DNA of 64,000 bases from Spraguea lophii (taxonomy: Eukaryota; Microsporidia; Spragueidae). Positions 39,649-50,652 of the stretch are shown here, in pieces. The stretch is taken from the NCBI GenBank assembly GCA_001887945.1, contig LDOQ01000342.1:61835-125834 (forward strand), in the 5' to 3' direction. Within the stretch, counting starts at the first letter, position 1. Every line of letters starts with the position of its first letter. Under the pieces are notes generated by a model. It was given only the letters and a program-made list of their open reading frames with translations. It made no database searches and was not told the origin of the DNA. Position numbers and translations under genes: made by a program.

Positions 39649-40183
39649 ATTCATAAACAATCCGAAACAATAAAAATAAATTAAATAAGTTTAATGATAT
39701 TTAAATATTTTAATATGTGTTTACAATATAATTTCAATCATAATTACTAACATCTTTTTATTTAATAAAGAATATTTGTTTTATTCTTAATTTTCATGTA
39801 GGATGATCCATTATTTTATTTAATAAAAAACAGGTTTTTTATTTAGATACCACATTTTTAATTTTATTATTGTTTTTAATTACTAACAAATTATAATATA
39901 CTCTATTACAGGTATTATTTTTAATACGTTAAAAGTTTATTTATCTGTTATGTATATATTAGATTGTGTAATATAGAAAATATAATTCAGCATTTATCAT
40001 GTCAATAGATAATAAAAAGTTTCCTGGCATGGAAACAAAAAACATACTAGTAAAAGACATTTAAAAGTATAGAAAGTTTTAATTTACTTTAAATAACGAT
40101 AAAAAATTCGAAAAAACTTTTTTTGCTTTCTAAAGATACAAAAAATTATTAATAAAATTTCCGATGTTCTTGTATTTATTAGT
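39649..40183. other. Intergenic region
   Basis: About 530 bp downstream of the protease, without a gene. A short stretch near 40015 (aaaaagtttcctggc) resembles the SINE 3' end in inverted orientation but is too short to call. Confidence 0.4.
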
Positions 40184-40640
40184 TCATTTTGCTTTTAAAT
40201 GATCTCTTAAGTGTTTCCCTTCAATTTCAATCCTTTGAATATTTATTTCAACATTATTGGGATCAACAAAAAATTTTTAGTGATTAATAGTTAAATGCTA
40301 TGTACTGAATTTCCTAAAAACCTCTACCCCTCCAATAATCAGTAATTATAGTTATTTGGGATCTTACGTTCCTATATATAACTTTTGCGAAACTCTTAGA
40401 ATTTTTTTTGTCGTTATTACAAAGAATAAATCATTATTTTTTATACATACATCATCTACAACCCAAATTTGTTTTTTTATTATATTTCCTTTAATAACAG
40501 ATATTCATCTATTTCAATTGTATAATACCTACCACGAATTCGTTTGGGTCGGAATAACTTTTGCTAATATATATTTCTTATTTTTTAATTGTCTTCTTAT
40601 TCAAGCCTGTTTCTTAATTTTATTTTTTTCAGAAAATTTG
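40184..40640 (-). pseudogene. Merlin-type (IS1016-like) transposase relic
   Basis: On the minus strand, coding pieces in different frames follow the order of a Merlin/IS1016 DDE transposase. There is QIWVVDDVCIKNNDLFFVIT (a strand after the first catalytic Asp region), then TIITDYWRGRGF (the second Asp in a TDYW motif like the family's SDCW), then FFVDPNNVEINIQRIEIEG and KHLRDHLKAK ending at TGA at 40184. The last part matches the family's FVDP...T..IE..W..LK block. At least two frameshifts and several stops break it, so it is dead. It abuts the SINE copy C on its right side. Terminal inverted repeats were not found by eye. Confidence 0.65.
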
Positions 40641-40647
40641 TAAAATG

Positions 40648-41127
40648 TTTTTTTATTAATGAAATTTTTATTTATAGAAGTTTCCTGATCAACTGTGGCT
40701 AACCACGGCCATGACCTTTGGTTCCTAAAGCATATCTAAGTTTGTACTAACTGGGTTCGCTATAGATATGCATTGATTTCATCTTACTTTATGTTCTAGA
40801 CCGTTAAGGGTTTGTGTATGGTACACATCGCCGACCTTTTTTCCAGCTTTTAAGAAATTCCTAGCCTCTTTGTTGGCATAGTATTAGCCGAGTCACAAAT
40901 AAATACAGTGATCGCACTTACACCAGCTAAACACTACTTTAATCTTGTAGTGTGCCGTCGTACAAGACACAGCTAATATGCGTTATTGAATCCTCACCCA
41001 CCAACAATCTTTTTCTTCTCTTCTGCTTTTATTATTTTATTTTTTGAAAATTTTTGTGGATGAGAGATTCGAACACGCAAGGCTTGAGACTTGGTTACCA
41101 CCTCACGACCATTGGGCCAAGCAGGCC
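40648..41127 (-). mobile_element. SINE copy C, full length, moderately diverged
   Basis: A 480-bp element on the minus strand. The T-run at 40648-40654 is the A-tail; the tRNA-like head is at the right end (the B-box region reads tgagagattcgaacacgc, the A-box region attgggccaagca). It is about as complete as copies A and B but carries many substitutions and small indels, so it is older. No clear target-site duplication. Confidence 0.85.
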
Positions 41128-41507
41128 TTTAATCATAATATAATTACAATGACTTCTCCTTTTTTTTCTGTTTTTTTCAATTCTTAAAAAAGGATGGAAA
41201 ATGAAGTATTTATTACATTCCTTTTTAAATAATGGTTACAACGATTGAAAATCAATATTATGAATAATTGTTATTAAAATAATTTAAGGGAGGAATTATA
41301 ATATTATAATTATGATTGCTTAGTTGTAAATGTTTGATATTATAATAAATAGATAAATATTTATAGATATTTATAAATATTGGGTTTTCTTTTATACTTT
41401 AAAGTTCAAATTTTCAAATTCAATTACCCCAAAATTTAAGTTGTTTTTTTTTGATCTTTCAAATTATGATTTTTTTGGTTTTTAAATATATATTTCCTTA
41501 CCCCATA

Positions 41508-42164
41508 ATGAATATCAATAACATGCTATATTATGGTCTATATTTTTTTGCTTTTTCAACAATGAATAAGTTTGTATTCTGTAATAAGGATGGAAATCCA
41601 ACGTTAACGACATTAGAAACATCAATAGGAGAAGTAGTATCAGCATTAACAGCTTTACAGGATGAATTAAATGCAAACATTCTAGATCAATCAAAAATAG
41701 ACGCGGCAGGAACTGTAGCACAAAAAGCTGCAGAAAATACACTAGAAACAGCAAAACAACTGAAGCCAATAACAAATTATGAAGAACTAATAAAAAAAAT
41801 ACAAAATCTATTAACCAAAATAACTGATGACGTAAAAAAAATGGAAAGAATACAGAATTACAATCGCACAAAAAGGACGGGCATAATGACCAATTTACAA
41901 ACGGAAGTAAAAGAAATAGAAGAGATGATAAAAGGTCAAATAAAAAAAGAACAAAACGCACAAACAACAATAGAAAATCCCGAAGTTAATAAAACCAAAG
42001 AACAAAACGTACAAAAAACAGAAACGTTGGAAGGTGATAAGACATCTGAGCAAACCGATAACAAAGAAAAAGCAAAAAAGAATGGGTTTGAAAATAGTAC
42101 ATCTTTTTTGGTATTATCCCAGCTCATATTGTTTACGCTTTATTTATTCTCAGACAAAGAGTAA
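41508..42164 (+). CDS. Secreted coiled-coil protein with a hydrophobic C-terminus (possible surface or spore-wall protein)
   Basis: The ATG at 41508 follows TTACCCCATA and gives 218 residues; the longer frame begins only with TTG. The N-terminus is a signal peptide (MNINNMLYYGLYFFAFSTM). Residues about 30-150 are a helical, coiled-coil-prone region (ETSIGEVVSALTALQDELNA, then ELIKKIQNLLTKITDDVKKM). A Thr/Glu/Lys-rich low-complexity linker (150-195) follows. The last 25 residues are hydrophobic (SFLVLSQLILFTLYLFSDKE) after a small-residue stretch, which fits a GPI-attachment signal or a membrane anchor. I do not recognise the family; spore-wall or plasma-membrane location is inference. Base composition is less AT-biased than in its surroundings. 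Confidence 0.7.
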   Translation: MNINNMLYYGLYFFAFSTMNKFVFCNKDGNPTLTTLETSIGEVVSALTALQDELNANILDQSKIDAAGTVAQKAAENTLETAKQLKPITNYEELIKKIQNLLTKITDDVKKMERIQNYNRTKRTGIMTNLQTEVKEIEEMIKGQIKKEQNAQTTIENPEVNKTKEQNVQKTETLEGDKTSEQTDNKEKAKKNGFENSTSFLVLSQLILFTLYLFSDKE

Positions 42165-42742
42165 AATACAAAAGAATTTTGCGTAAGTCTTTATTACCCT
42201 AAGTAATAAAAAGATTTGAAAAAAAAATTTTTTTAAAGTTTTTATTGTAATAGAGTAGATATAATTACGTATAAACATCTATTCGTTTCTATTTATTCTT
42301 TCAAATTTTTTTTTCATTAAATTTTTAAATTGTGTATTATATTCCTGTGACAAAAGGGATATGATACATACTCGGTGTTTTGTTCATTATTACTTTAATA
42401 ACAATATCATATACCAAAATAATTGAAAAATACAATACGATGTGAACTTTCAAATTATTTATTTTAAAAAAATGTTAAGCGTATTTCTTATTTTTATAAA
42501 TAATAAGTTTTTAAAGCCTTTTTAACATTTTTTTATTAAATTTCTAATAACGTTTTTGATAGTATTGGTTTTTAATGGCTTTTTACCGTTTACTCGTTAA
42601 AAAAAATGAAAAAAATTCTAATTATATCTGAAAAAAAGTAAAAATTTTTAAGGTATAAAGAAAAAGAGATATTGCAAAATATATTTTAAAAGTTGATAAT
42701 TAATAAAAAGATGGTATAAATGATGGTGAAACAAGATATATT

Positions 42743-43110
42743 TTGGAAAATAAGCACACTCGAGCATATACATCTTCAAATGTTATTGATAATAAAATAT
42801 ACTTGGAAGATTTTAATAAGAATAGGAAGGAAAAGTTGAAAGAAAAATATCAGTATCAACAACATCGTATTAGAATAAATAAAGCTTCAGGCGAAGTAAA
42901 TAAAAATTATGATGAAATTAAAATTGCGGAATATTTTTTAAAAAAATATATAAAAAACAAAATATATATTTTGTTAATTTACATAGGAAAAGATCGGAGG
43001 ATTTTACTATAGCAGAAATACCTTTACCAGAGTTCCGTAATATCATAAAGGATTTTGCAAATAAAGACATATTTAATATAGATGGAACAAATTTACAATG
43101 GAATGTATAA
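42743..43110 (+). pseudogene. Probable pogo/Tigger-type transposase relic
   Basis: An 89-codon frame from 42743 (basic, helical: NRKEKLKEKYQYQQHRIRIN) breaks near 42985. A second frame then continues KRSEDFTIAEIPLPEFRNII and DFANKDIFNIDGTNLQWNV to a stop at 43110. The latter resembles the pogo/Tigger/CENP-B DDE domain, where a leucine/proline-rich linker leads to a (D/N)-I-(Y/F)-N-x-D-E-T block with the first catalytic Asp. Here DGT replaces DET. Only this part is recognisable, so the call is tentative. Confidence 0.4.
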
Positions 43111-45200
43111 TAAATAAATGTGATGTGTTCAATGAAAAAAATAAAACATTGTTAACTTTAATATTTGATATTTCTATGTTGGGTGAGAAACTGTAACTTT
43201 TTATCATATGTAAAAACAATAATCCTCGAATTTTTTAAAAAATACCACCACGAAGATATAAATTTAATATACAGATTAACCAACATTGTCTAATTTATTG
43301 GCGTATTTCATCTTTATCACGTTATGTTCGAGATAATCCTTGATTAAATTCTCAGCATGATAATTATTCGAAGTATGTGTGCCATTTCGTGGACATCTTT
43401 TAAACATATTAAATCGTTAAAAAACATACGCGTTAATATTTTTTTAAATAGTAATTATATATATTTACTTATGATATTTGAAATAATCTGATATCATTTA
43501 TTGTAGTGACGCCTTCGTCTTAATAATTTAATATCTAAATAAAAATTTTAGAATCTTTTATTTGTATTGTTTTATATGTCAAGCATCGATTTAAAATAAA
43601 TGATCCTTCATACGGTTTATACCACACTTATAGAAAAAATATTATAGAATATTTGAAAATATAGAATGAAATATTTCAAAAAGAAAATATAAAAATTTTG
43701 TTTATTTTATATAAGTTTTCAGGGTATAAGATATCAAACTTAACATATTCAAGTCCTGCTAATTATAAGCATTTACTGTAAATAAACAAATAAACAAAAA
43801 ATATTCCTCAATGAATAATTTTTTTTATTGTAATAGAACCTTAAATAAATTCATTAATAACTATTCCATAAAATGCTTCAATTATTAATCTTTGATCTTT
43901 TAGACCATGAATATAAAATGTACTTAAAACGATTTTAATACGATCAAAAGATGAATGATATATTGGTATATAAGATATTTGTGTTGTTTTTTCTTAATAG
44001 TTTGATACAGATGTAGATTTATGAAATTTAACATTGTTAAGAATTAAAATAATATTAAAAACAATTACATTATTTTTATGACATCTACTATGAATTCTTT
44101 CAAACTATTATCCTTATATTCTTGTCATTTAAATTTTTTTTTATCTCAGAAGGTGGAAAATAATACAAATATATATTTTTATATTAAGTGTTAGGTCATA
44201 TATGTTATTATATGAACATTTATGAGATTATATCCATAATTATTATTTGTATATGGAGAGAGTCATTACAATTTTTTATTTATCTTTAATATGTTTGGGC
44301 AATAATTAGCCATTCAACTTTTATCATTGTCTGATAACATAATTAAAATCTTATTTTTTCGGTTTCGGAATGTGTCACTCATTCTTACCACCGGTGAATA
44401 ATGAAATCTAAAACTGTATTATCAATCTACTATACAAACTCATTATAAACATTAATCTGAACTAACACGTCTTTCTTTTAACAAACATTTATCTAAAAAT
44501 AATCGTATCGATCATATTATCTTAGGATTTCCACCCTTCTTATAAATATAACCAATAAAACGAACAAAGATAATTATATAGAAATTTTAATATCTTCTAT
44601 ATACTATATTTCCATACGTTAATTATTTCTATCAATTTAAATTTATTTTTCAATAGAAACTTTGCAATACTTAATTATTCCATTAAACATTCTATCGTAA
44701 TAGCATATTTTCCCCTTTGTTAAACATCATTTTTTATCTAAATAAATTAAAAAATATATCTAAAAGTCCATCGTCTTCAAATGAAAACTAAGTTATATTT
44801 TAAAAAGTAAAATAAGAAATAACACGTATTATCCAACATTTTAATATTTAATACTTTATTTTCTTTTAAATTTTAAATTCTAATAAATTATTTTTTAATA
44901 AAATATCATTTAATATTTTACAGCTACTCTGCATTATCTATAAAAACAAAAAAAACACGAAACAATACCACTGAATATTTTTATCTTCAAAATTATTTTA
45001 CCTTCAAAGAATTACTTTACATTCAAAATATCATTATCTTCTTATATTTTAATATTATGATTGTACCATAAAATAATAAAATACCAATAATAAAAATATA
45101 ACATCAAGCACTATTTCTACAACAAAAATTATAAAAAGCAATGTTGTCATAATTATTTTTAATAAAAGTATAAATATATTTTTTAAATTACAAATAAATT

Positions 45201-45310
45201 GATATGATATGATAGATTACTAAGTATTAAATTAAATTATAAATTGATATATGTGATATGATAGATTATTAAGTATTAAATGTATATGATATGATTGTAT
45301 ATGATAGATT
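45201..45310. repeat. Imperfect tandem repeat (about 49-bp period)
   Basis: The block gatatgatagattactaagt-attaaat (45206-45232) recurs with one change at 45255-45281, followed by a partial third unit (tatatgatagatt). Confidence 0.6.
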
Positions 45311-46156
45311 AAATAAATTAACCTATAATAATATAATCTTATTTTCTTATATTAAATATTAAATTATAAATAAATACAAACGATAGAATACATTATAAAT
45401 CATTTATATTATACTATTTTCAACCAATGAAATAGCATGTATCAGGTTTCGTACTAAAAGAAATATTATTTTTGATAAATTTTATTAAAATCAATACAAT
45501 TATTTAAGTCTTTTTAATAATTAATTAAAATTGTTTTATAACTTAACTTTAATATTTATAATATTTCTTTATACGAATATATTATCAGAAAAAATACTCT
45601 TTTAAAATTATAATCTTTTAAAATTAGCATGATTATAAACAATAATATATAATGATATAATATAATATAGTAAAATGATAATATTATAAAGTAAAATAAA
45701 CGTTTAAAAAATTATTTTATAAATTTATAAATCAATTATATTGGTATTATAAAAAATGTATTAATGTATTTGATATTCTAAAAAAATATTAGATTTTTAT
45801 ATATTCTTTTTTTTTATAAAATAAATGGTTTTAACTTATTACGCTGTTAAATTATTAGTCCATTAAAACACTTATATTGAGTGGGTTTACTATCTAAATA
45901 CGTTATTCTATGTAACTTTATTGTTTAAACTTTTAGATTGTGGTATACATTATTATTTGTTCTTACATAGTAGATATTATTATATCTCAAATCTTTATGA
46001 TATTCATAACTTATTTTATAATATGATATTTAAGAATCTATAATTAATATAAAATTCTTTCATGGAACTAATCCAGTATTATTCTAATATAATAGAAAAT
46101 TAGATATAAAAAATAATATAAATATTATTATACTTTTAGAACATATGATATTGAAA

Positions 46157-46216
46157 CTTATAATTATTTCAATATTAGAATTTATAATTATTTCAATATT
46201 AGAACTTATAATTATT
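46157..46216. repeat. 24-bp tandem repeat, about 2.5 units
   Basis: The unit ttataattatttcaatatta (plus gaac/gaat) begins at 46158, 46182 and 46206 with almost no change. It is upstream of APC11. Confidence 0.65.
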
Positions 46217-46324
46217 CTTTATTCTATTTAGAAAGATTATTATTAGTAAATTACACTACCATTTAAAATATATTCTTCTTATCAATCTATTATCAAATAA
46301 TTTTGTTTACAAAAATTACCCTAT

Positions 46325-46600
46325 ATGAAAAGAATACGAATAAAAAGTATTATGCCTACATTTTCCTGGAAATGGTCTTTAAACCAATCTACGAATATGT
46401 GTTGTATTTGTCAACAAGAATTTGAACAAATGTGTTTTGAATGTAATCATCCTACCTCATGTGTTCCGTGTATAGGTAATTGTAAACATATATTTCATTT
46501 TCATTGTATTAGTGCGTGGATGGAAACTAATAAATTATGTCCTATGTGTAGAAAACCCTTCACAATCAAAAAGAAATATAAATGTTGTTCTGTAGATTAA
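46325..46600 (+). CDS. APC11: Anaphase-promoting complex RING subunit APC11
   Basis: This catalytic RING-H2 subunit of the APC/C ubiquitin ligase recruits E2 enzymes to degrade cyclins and securin. The 91-residue protein matches APC11 in size and layout. An N-terminal strand (MKRIRIKSI, then FSWKW) is followed by the first Cys pair (CCIC), the extra zinc-site insert between the first two pairs that is typical of APC11 (CFEC...SCVPCIGNCKH), the RING-H2 histidines (CKHIFHFHCISAWM) and the last pair (CPMCRKPF). The start follows TTACCCTAT. It is intact and unusual only in the short Cys-rich tail KCCSVD. Confidence 0.92.
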   Translation: MKRIRIKSIMPTFSWKWSLNQSTNMCCICQQEFEQMCFECNHPTSCVPCIGNCKHIFHFHCISAWMETNKLCPMCRKPFTIKKKYKCCSVD

Positions 46601-47236
46601 AATAATAAATATAAAATATTCTTTTTTATTATATTTTATTTCTGTTTATATTATTTTAGATGTAAAGTTATTTAAAATAATAAATAAAATAAAAGTATTA
46701 AAGATATTTAAATTTCTATAGAATTTATTTTTTTATTAGCAAATATAATAGAAGTATATTATGATTTAAAATATTTTTTATAAAAGAGATATTTAAATGT
46801 ATTAATATAGTATCTTAAATATTATGTTAAGATATATAAATATTGGTATTTTTTTATTTAAATCATTTGTATAAGATATATTTTTAATTATCTTCTTTTT
46901 TTAATACATTCATAAAATTATCATTTGATGTTTACTCCTTTTGTTACATAATTTACTAATGGTTATTACTATAAATGATATTTATTTTGAAAGATTCGTG
47001 ATGGTTTTGTTTTTAGAAAAAATATATAAATATTTCATTATAATATAATGTTTATTTTATCTAAAAAAAAATTATACTTTTTGGTTTAAATATTTTTTTA
47101 TAATATTTTATAATTATATTTTTGTTAACAATATTTCTATAAATTAATTATACGTGTTAATAAAATAATAATATATTTTATTTTCTCGTGTTTAAAAAAA
47201 TATTTCTGTAAAATATTATTTTGCTCCTTTACCCAT
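46601..47236. other. Intergenic region
   Basis: About 635 bp, AT-rich, no recognisable feature except the TTTACCCAT start signal before the RMND1-family gene. Confidence 0.5.
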
Positions 47237-48214
47237 ATGGCTTCTCAAAATATATCTATTGCAACATCTACGATTTTTCCACGCAAACAAGCACGTATAG
47301 AAATGCGTACTCTAAAAACCGGCTTTCCATTACGCACTGTCCCTATAGAAGAATCTCCGAAAGATAATGTATTTGATAAAAATGCTGCATTAAAACCAGT
47401 ATCAGCGTATTGTACGGCTGATAGAATAAGAATAGTAGATTTAAAGAAATTTGCTAGTAATTCTGATATATTTATTCATTCGGTTATATATTTTGGAGAG
47501 TGTTTGTATTTGTCTGCAAAAGATGATAATGAAATTACTGATATTTTTGTATTTGATTACGGTGTAACAGTTTTGTGGGGTACTGCTGAAGCTTTGGAAT
47601 CTAAAATATTAAAAATTGTTACTAAATTTGAAGAAAATAGATATCCGACAAAGAAAATAGAAAAGGAGTGGTTTAGATATGGCATAGTAGAAGATAAACC
47701 TGTGGTTATAAATGATATAATATATCTTAATTCAGATGATTTTTTTAATAAAATGGTTATATCCTCAGCAATTGCACAGAGTGTAAAATTGGATTTTTTT
47801 GAAGAATTAACGGATAGAACCATAGACACTGTAAAAAACTTACCGGATGAAATTGAAGAAAAGGATTCAAAATCTAGGACAAGAAAGGAAGTTTTAAAGC
47901 TTTTATCTATATTACATAAACTTAGATTCAATATAAATTTAATATCTAATATTTTAGATGATCCTGAAATACTTTGGTATCATCCACAATATTCCGAGCT
48001 TTATGAAGCCTTTAGACATTATTTGGGAATAAAAAATCGAGTAGAGTTACTTAATAAGAGATGTGATACAATCCACGATTTATTATCAATAATATCAGAA
48101 AATATAAATACCAGGACATCAGAAAGATTAGAGAAGATAATGATAGGGTTAACATTTACAAGTGTAGTCGTAGGTATTATAAATATAACATTATTGTTTT
48201 TAAAATTCAGATAA
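47237..48214 (+). CDS. RMND1/Rmd1-family (DUF155) protein
   Basis: The 325-residue protein matches the DUF155 family (yeast Rmd1/Rmd8/Sif3, animal RMND1). The family hallmark is at residues 106-115, FDYGVTVLWG. The middle carries IYLNSDDFFNKMVISSAIAQSVKLDFFEE, corresponding to the conserved 'K..iSHALAQSvkL..fE' block, and a helical part with TRKEVLKLLSILHKLRFNINL. The C-terminus ends in the typical ERLE-x-I-M-I-GL segment and a single membrane span. In yeast these proteins act at vacuolar or other membranes; in animals RMND1 supports mitochondrial translation, which this organism probably lacks. The start follows TTACCCAT. Confidence 0.88.
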   Translation: MASQNISIATSTIFPRKQARIEMRTLKTGFPLRTVPIEESPKDNVFDKNAALKPVSAYCTADRIRIVDLKKFASNSDIFIHSVIYFGECLYLSAKDDNEITDIFVFDYGVTVLWGTAEALESKILKIVTKFEENRYPTKKIEKEWFRYGIVEDKPVVINDIIYLNSDDFFNKMVISSAIAQSVKLDFFEELTDRTIDTVKNLPDEIEEKDSKSRTRKEVLKLLSILHKLRFNINLISNILDDPEILWYHPQYSELYEAFRHYLGIKNRVELLNKRCDTIHDLLSIISENINTRTSERLEKIMIGLTFTSVVVGIINITLLFLKFR

Positions 48215-49383
48215 AAAAATAAATAAATGTATTTATGAAATGAAAGTTGTTATTGTTTTGTTATTTAAAAAAAATGTTTTTATTTATATGATTTTTTTGA
48301 AATAAATATATCTTTCATTTATATGATTTTTTAAAATAACATTTTAATCATCATCAAAATGCTACTGCCGGTTGTGGTCAACCAAGATCAGAGTTCGTTA
48401 ATTCATTGAAACACGAATAACTTATATTAACTGGTTCCGTTACATATATACATTACTCTTATTGTACATCCTATTCCAGCGTATTGTAATTTTGTATATG
48501 ATGTAAACATTATTTTACTGTTCTTAACAAGATTCTAAACTCGTTTTGGAATAGTGTTGGCCGGCCATTAATAAATACAGATGTTATAACTATATTAGCT
48601 AATCATTACTTCAATCTAGCTATAGATTATTGTACGAAACATAACCAAACTATGCTATTAATTTTTCTTTCACCCAACTTATCTTCTTTTTTCTTCTATC
48701 TCAATTACTTTGTTATTTTTTTGTTTTAATTTTTTATACGTAAGAATTAGAACGCGCTAAATTTAGGATTTAGTTTCATCTCTACTCACCAAATCAGGCA
48801 GGTGCGTAAATATCGTTGTTTTAATTTTTTATTCATAATCAAAGAAGTATTAAGAAATATAACATTAAAGATTATATGAGATGTGTTGCAATTCCGAACT
48901 AATTTAGTTTATTATTATATTTATATAAAGAAATACGTATAAACATGATTTGTCCAAAACTACATTTTAATAAAAATCGAAAGACAATAGACTACTACAT
49001 ACATTGCGGTAACTATACCGGTAATGGTAATGTGATTGTGTTGCAATTAATACCTTTTCCTCCTAATAACTTTTGGATTTATAATTTTTATAATCGAATA
49101 ACGCTATAATATCGATTTGTATCAAAAATATCATTATAATATATTTACATTTAAGTTGGTTATATCGATATTTATGATATACAGCTTTCTAAATCTCGTA
49201 ATATTACGACACCTAAAAAATAAAATGATATATCTTAGAATTTAAATTAATAAAATCGAATATTATTGTAATAAACAAATAATTGAATCTTGTTAGTTAT
49301 TTTTAAAGATTTTTTACACAAATTTTTGATTAAAACAAATTAATATAATGTTTTTTATTTGGAACAATTTAATAATAAATACT
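48215..49383. other. Intergenic region with SINE copy D
   Basis: About 1.17 kb. It holds SINE copy D and, to its right, AT-rich sequence without a gene. An unusual GC-richer patch (attgcggtaactataccggt-aatggtaatg, 49004-49033) has no open frame of note. Confidence 0.5.
48325..48803 (-). mobile_element. Degenerate full-length SINE, copy D
   Basis: This old minus-strand copy spans the whole element: tgccggttgtggtcaaccaa (3' end inverted), ttaactggttccgttacata, then aatacagatgttataactat and tattagctaatcattacttc, and a head region at the right end (aatcaggcagg). Many substitutions, mostly C/G to A/T, as expected for old CpG-poor AT drift. Confidence 0.75.
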
Positions 49384-50652
49384 TCATACTGCTAATAGCA
49401 CTTTTTTTAATTTCTCGATTTTAGCAAAATATCTAAATGTTGACTTCGATTTTATATACCCTAAAAATATTTTACACACAAGAGAATTGTCTTGAGTAAA
49501 TAAATATCTTCTAATTTCTAATTTAACGCTTCTTTGTTTATTATACAATTCAGATATTGTTTTTACAAAATCGGTACATCTATTTTTAAAGTCGTCTGGG
49601 GAGATTAATTCAATTTTAACGATAGAACAATCTATTTTAGAAAAATCATTATATAATTTAGTTAGGGTTGTATTAAATCGATCCAAGCATCTTAAATAAT
49701 CATTCAATTTGGCAATAAGTTTTCTTTGCTTCTTCGAATATTTTAATGATTTAAACTCTTCGATAATTTCTTCGAATTTAAGCACACATAGATATTTATC
49801 ATTATCTATATCCATTATTAAGTTTGGTACGTTTCGAATAGATTGTAAAAATAAGAGTAATTTTTTTTTAAATTGACTCATGTATAAATCATTTTTTACA
49901 CGTTTTTTGAAAACTTTTTTATCAAAGGCTTGCAAAGATAGAAAAAATTTTTTCAATGCTGACAAAAGTTTTTTCCCTAAAGGATTTCCATCATCCGATT
50001 TTGAATTGGAAATTTTATACAAACTTGTATTTACTGGGAAATAAAAACTTTTTCTTCTAATAATTTCTTCACAAAGGTTTATTACTTTTTCCCAATTTTT
50101 TATTGCAACACGAAGATATTCATCATAAACCTGTTTACAACAATGAGAATTATAATACCCTATAATATTTGGGAATTTTGATAATGATTTTTTCAATGAT
50201 TTAATTCCATCGATTTTCCTAAGTTCTTCTCGTTCGAAAAACAAAGCTTTTATTTTTATAAATATACTCACAAAATTTATAGTCTCTTTAATCTTTTTTT
50301 GCAGATGTCTAATTTCAGAATTTGATATTCCTAAATATTTAGCTTTATCATATTCATTTTCAATTTCATATACATAATCATTAAGGAAGAATAATTTGGG
50401 GTTTTGCAATGCTATTTTAAAACATGTTAATTTTCTATTAAATTTTCTCATTGCATTGAAATATTTATTAGTAGGTGGTTTTTTTATTGAAGAAATATCC
50501 TTAACATTCGTTTTATAAGCTTGTATATTACTAATACCACTCGAACTTCCATCTGTTTGACGTATAAAAGAATTTTCTATTGAACCACCAAGATTTCCAT
50601 CCTCATTAGTATCACCAATAGAATATACGAAAAGACAATAATATAATAACAT
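49384..50652 (-). CDS. Secreted orphan protein (422 aa)
   Basis: The start is backed by AGCCCCGT immediately upstream. A short signal peptide is followed by the mature start (MLLYYCLFVYSIGDTNEDGN). The rest is helical and strongly basic (Lys-rich), with helices such as IRHLQKKIKETINFVSIFI and KKLLSALKKFFLSLQAFDKK. There is no second membrane segment and no domain I recognise. It is likely one of the lineage-specific secreted proteins microsporidia place in the spore wall, the polar tube region or the host. It is flanked by SINE copies D and E. Confidence 0.7.
   Translation of the reverse strand: MLLYYCLFVYSIGDTNEDGNLGGSIENSFIRQTDGSSSGISNIQAYKTNVKDISSIKKPPTNKYFNAMRKFNRKLTCFKIALQNPKLFFLNDYVYEIENEYDKAKYLGISNSEIRHLQKKIKETINFVSIFIKIKALFFEREELRKIDGIKSLKKSLSKFPNIIGYYNSHCCKQVYDEYLRVAIKNWEKVINLCEEIIRRKSFYFPVNTSLYKISNSKSDDGNPLGKKLLSALKKFFLSLQAFDKKVFKKRVKNDLYMSQFKKKLLLFLQSIRNVPNLIMDIDNDKYLCVLKFEEIIEEFKSLKYSKKQRKLIAKLNDYLRCLDRFNTTLTKLYNDFSKIDCSIVKIELISPDDFKNRCTDFVKTISELYNKQRSVKLEIRRYLFTQDNSLVCKIFLGYIKSKSTFRYFAKIEKLKKVLLAV

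Larger units (their letters stand above)
42165..46324. other. 4.1-kb gene desert with transposon debris
   Basis: The longest stretch without an intact gene. It contains the pogo-like relic (42743-43110) and scattered coding-like pieces in several frames, for example a minus-strand CPRNGTHTSNNYHAENLIKD-like stretch near 43290-43410. From about 44.7 kb it is plain AT-rich sequence with two small tandem repeats. I see no RNA gene. Confidence 0.5.

Noticed and set aside
40356..40643. A 95-codon plus-strand hydrophobic frame
   Set aside because: It begins without ATG and lies antisense to the Merlin transposase relic, whose minus-strand pieces explain the coding-like composition.
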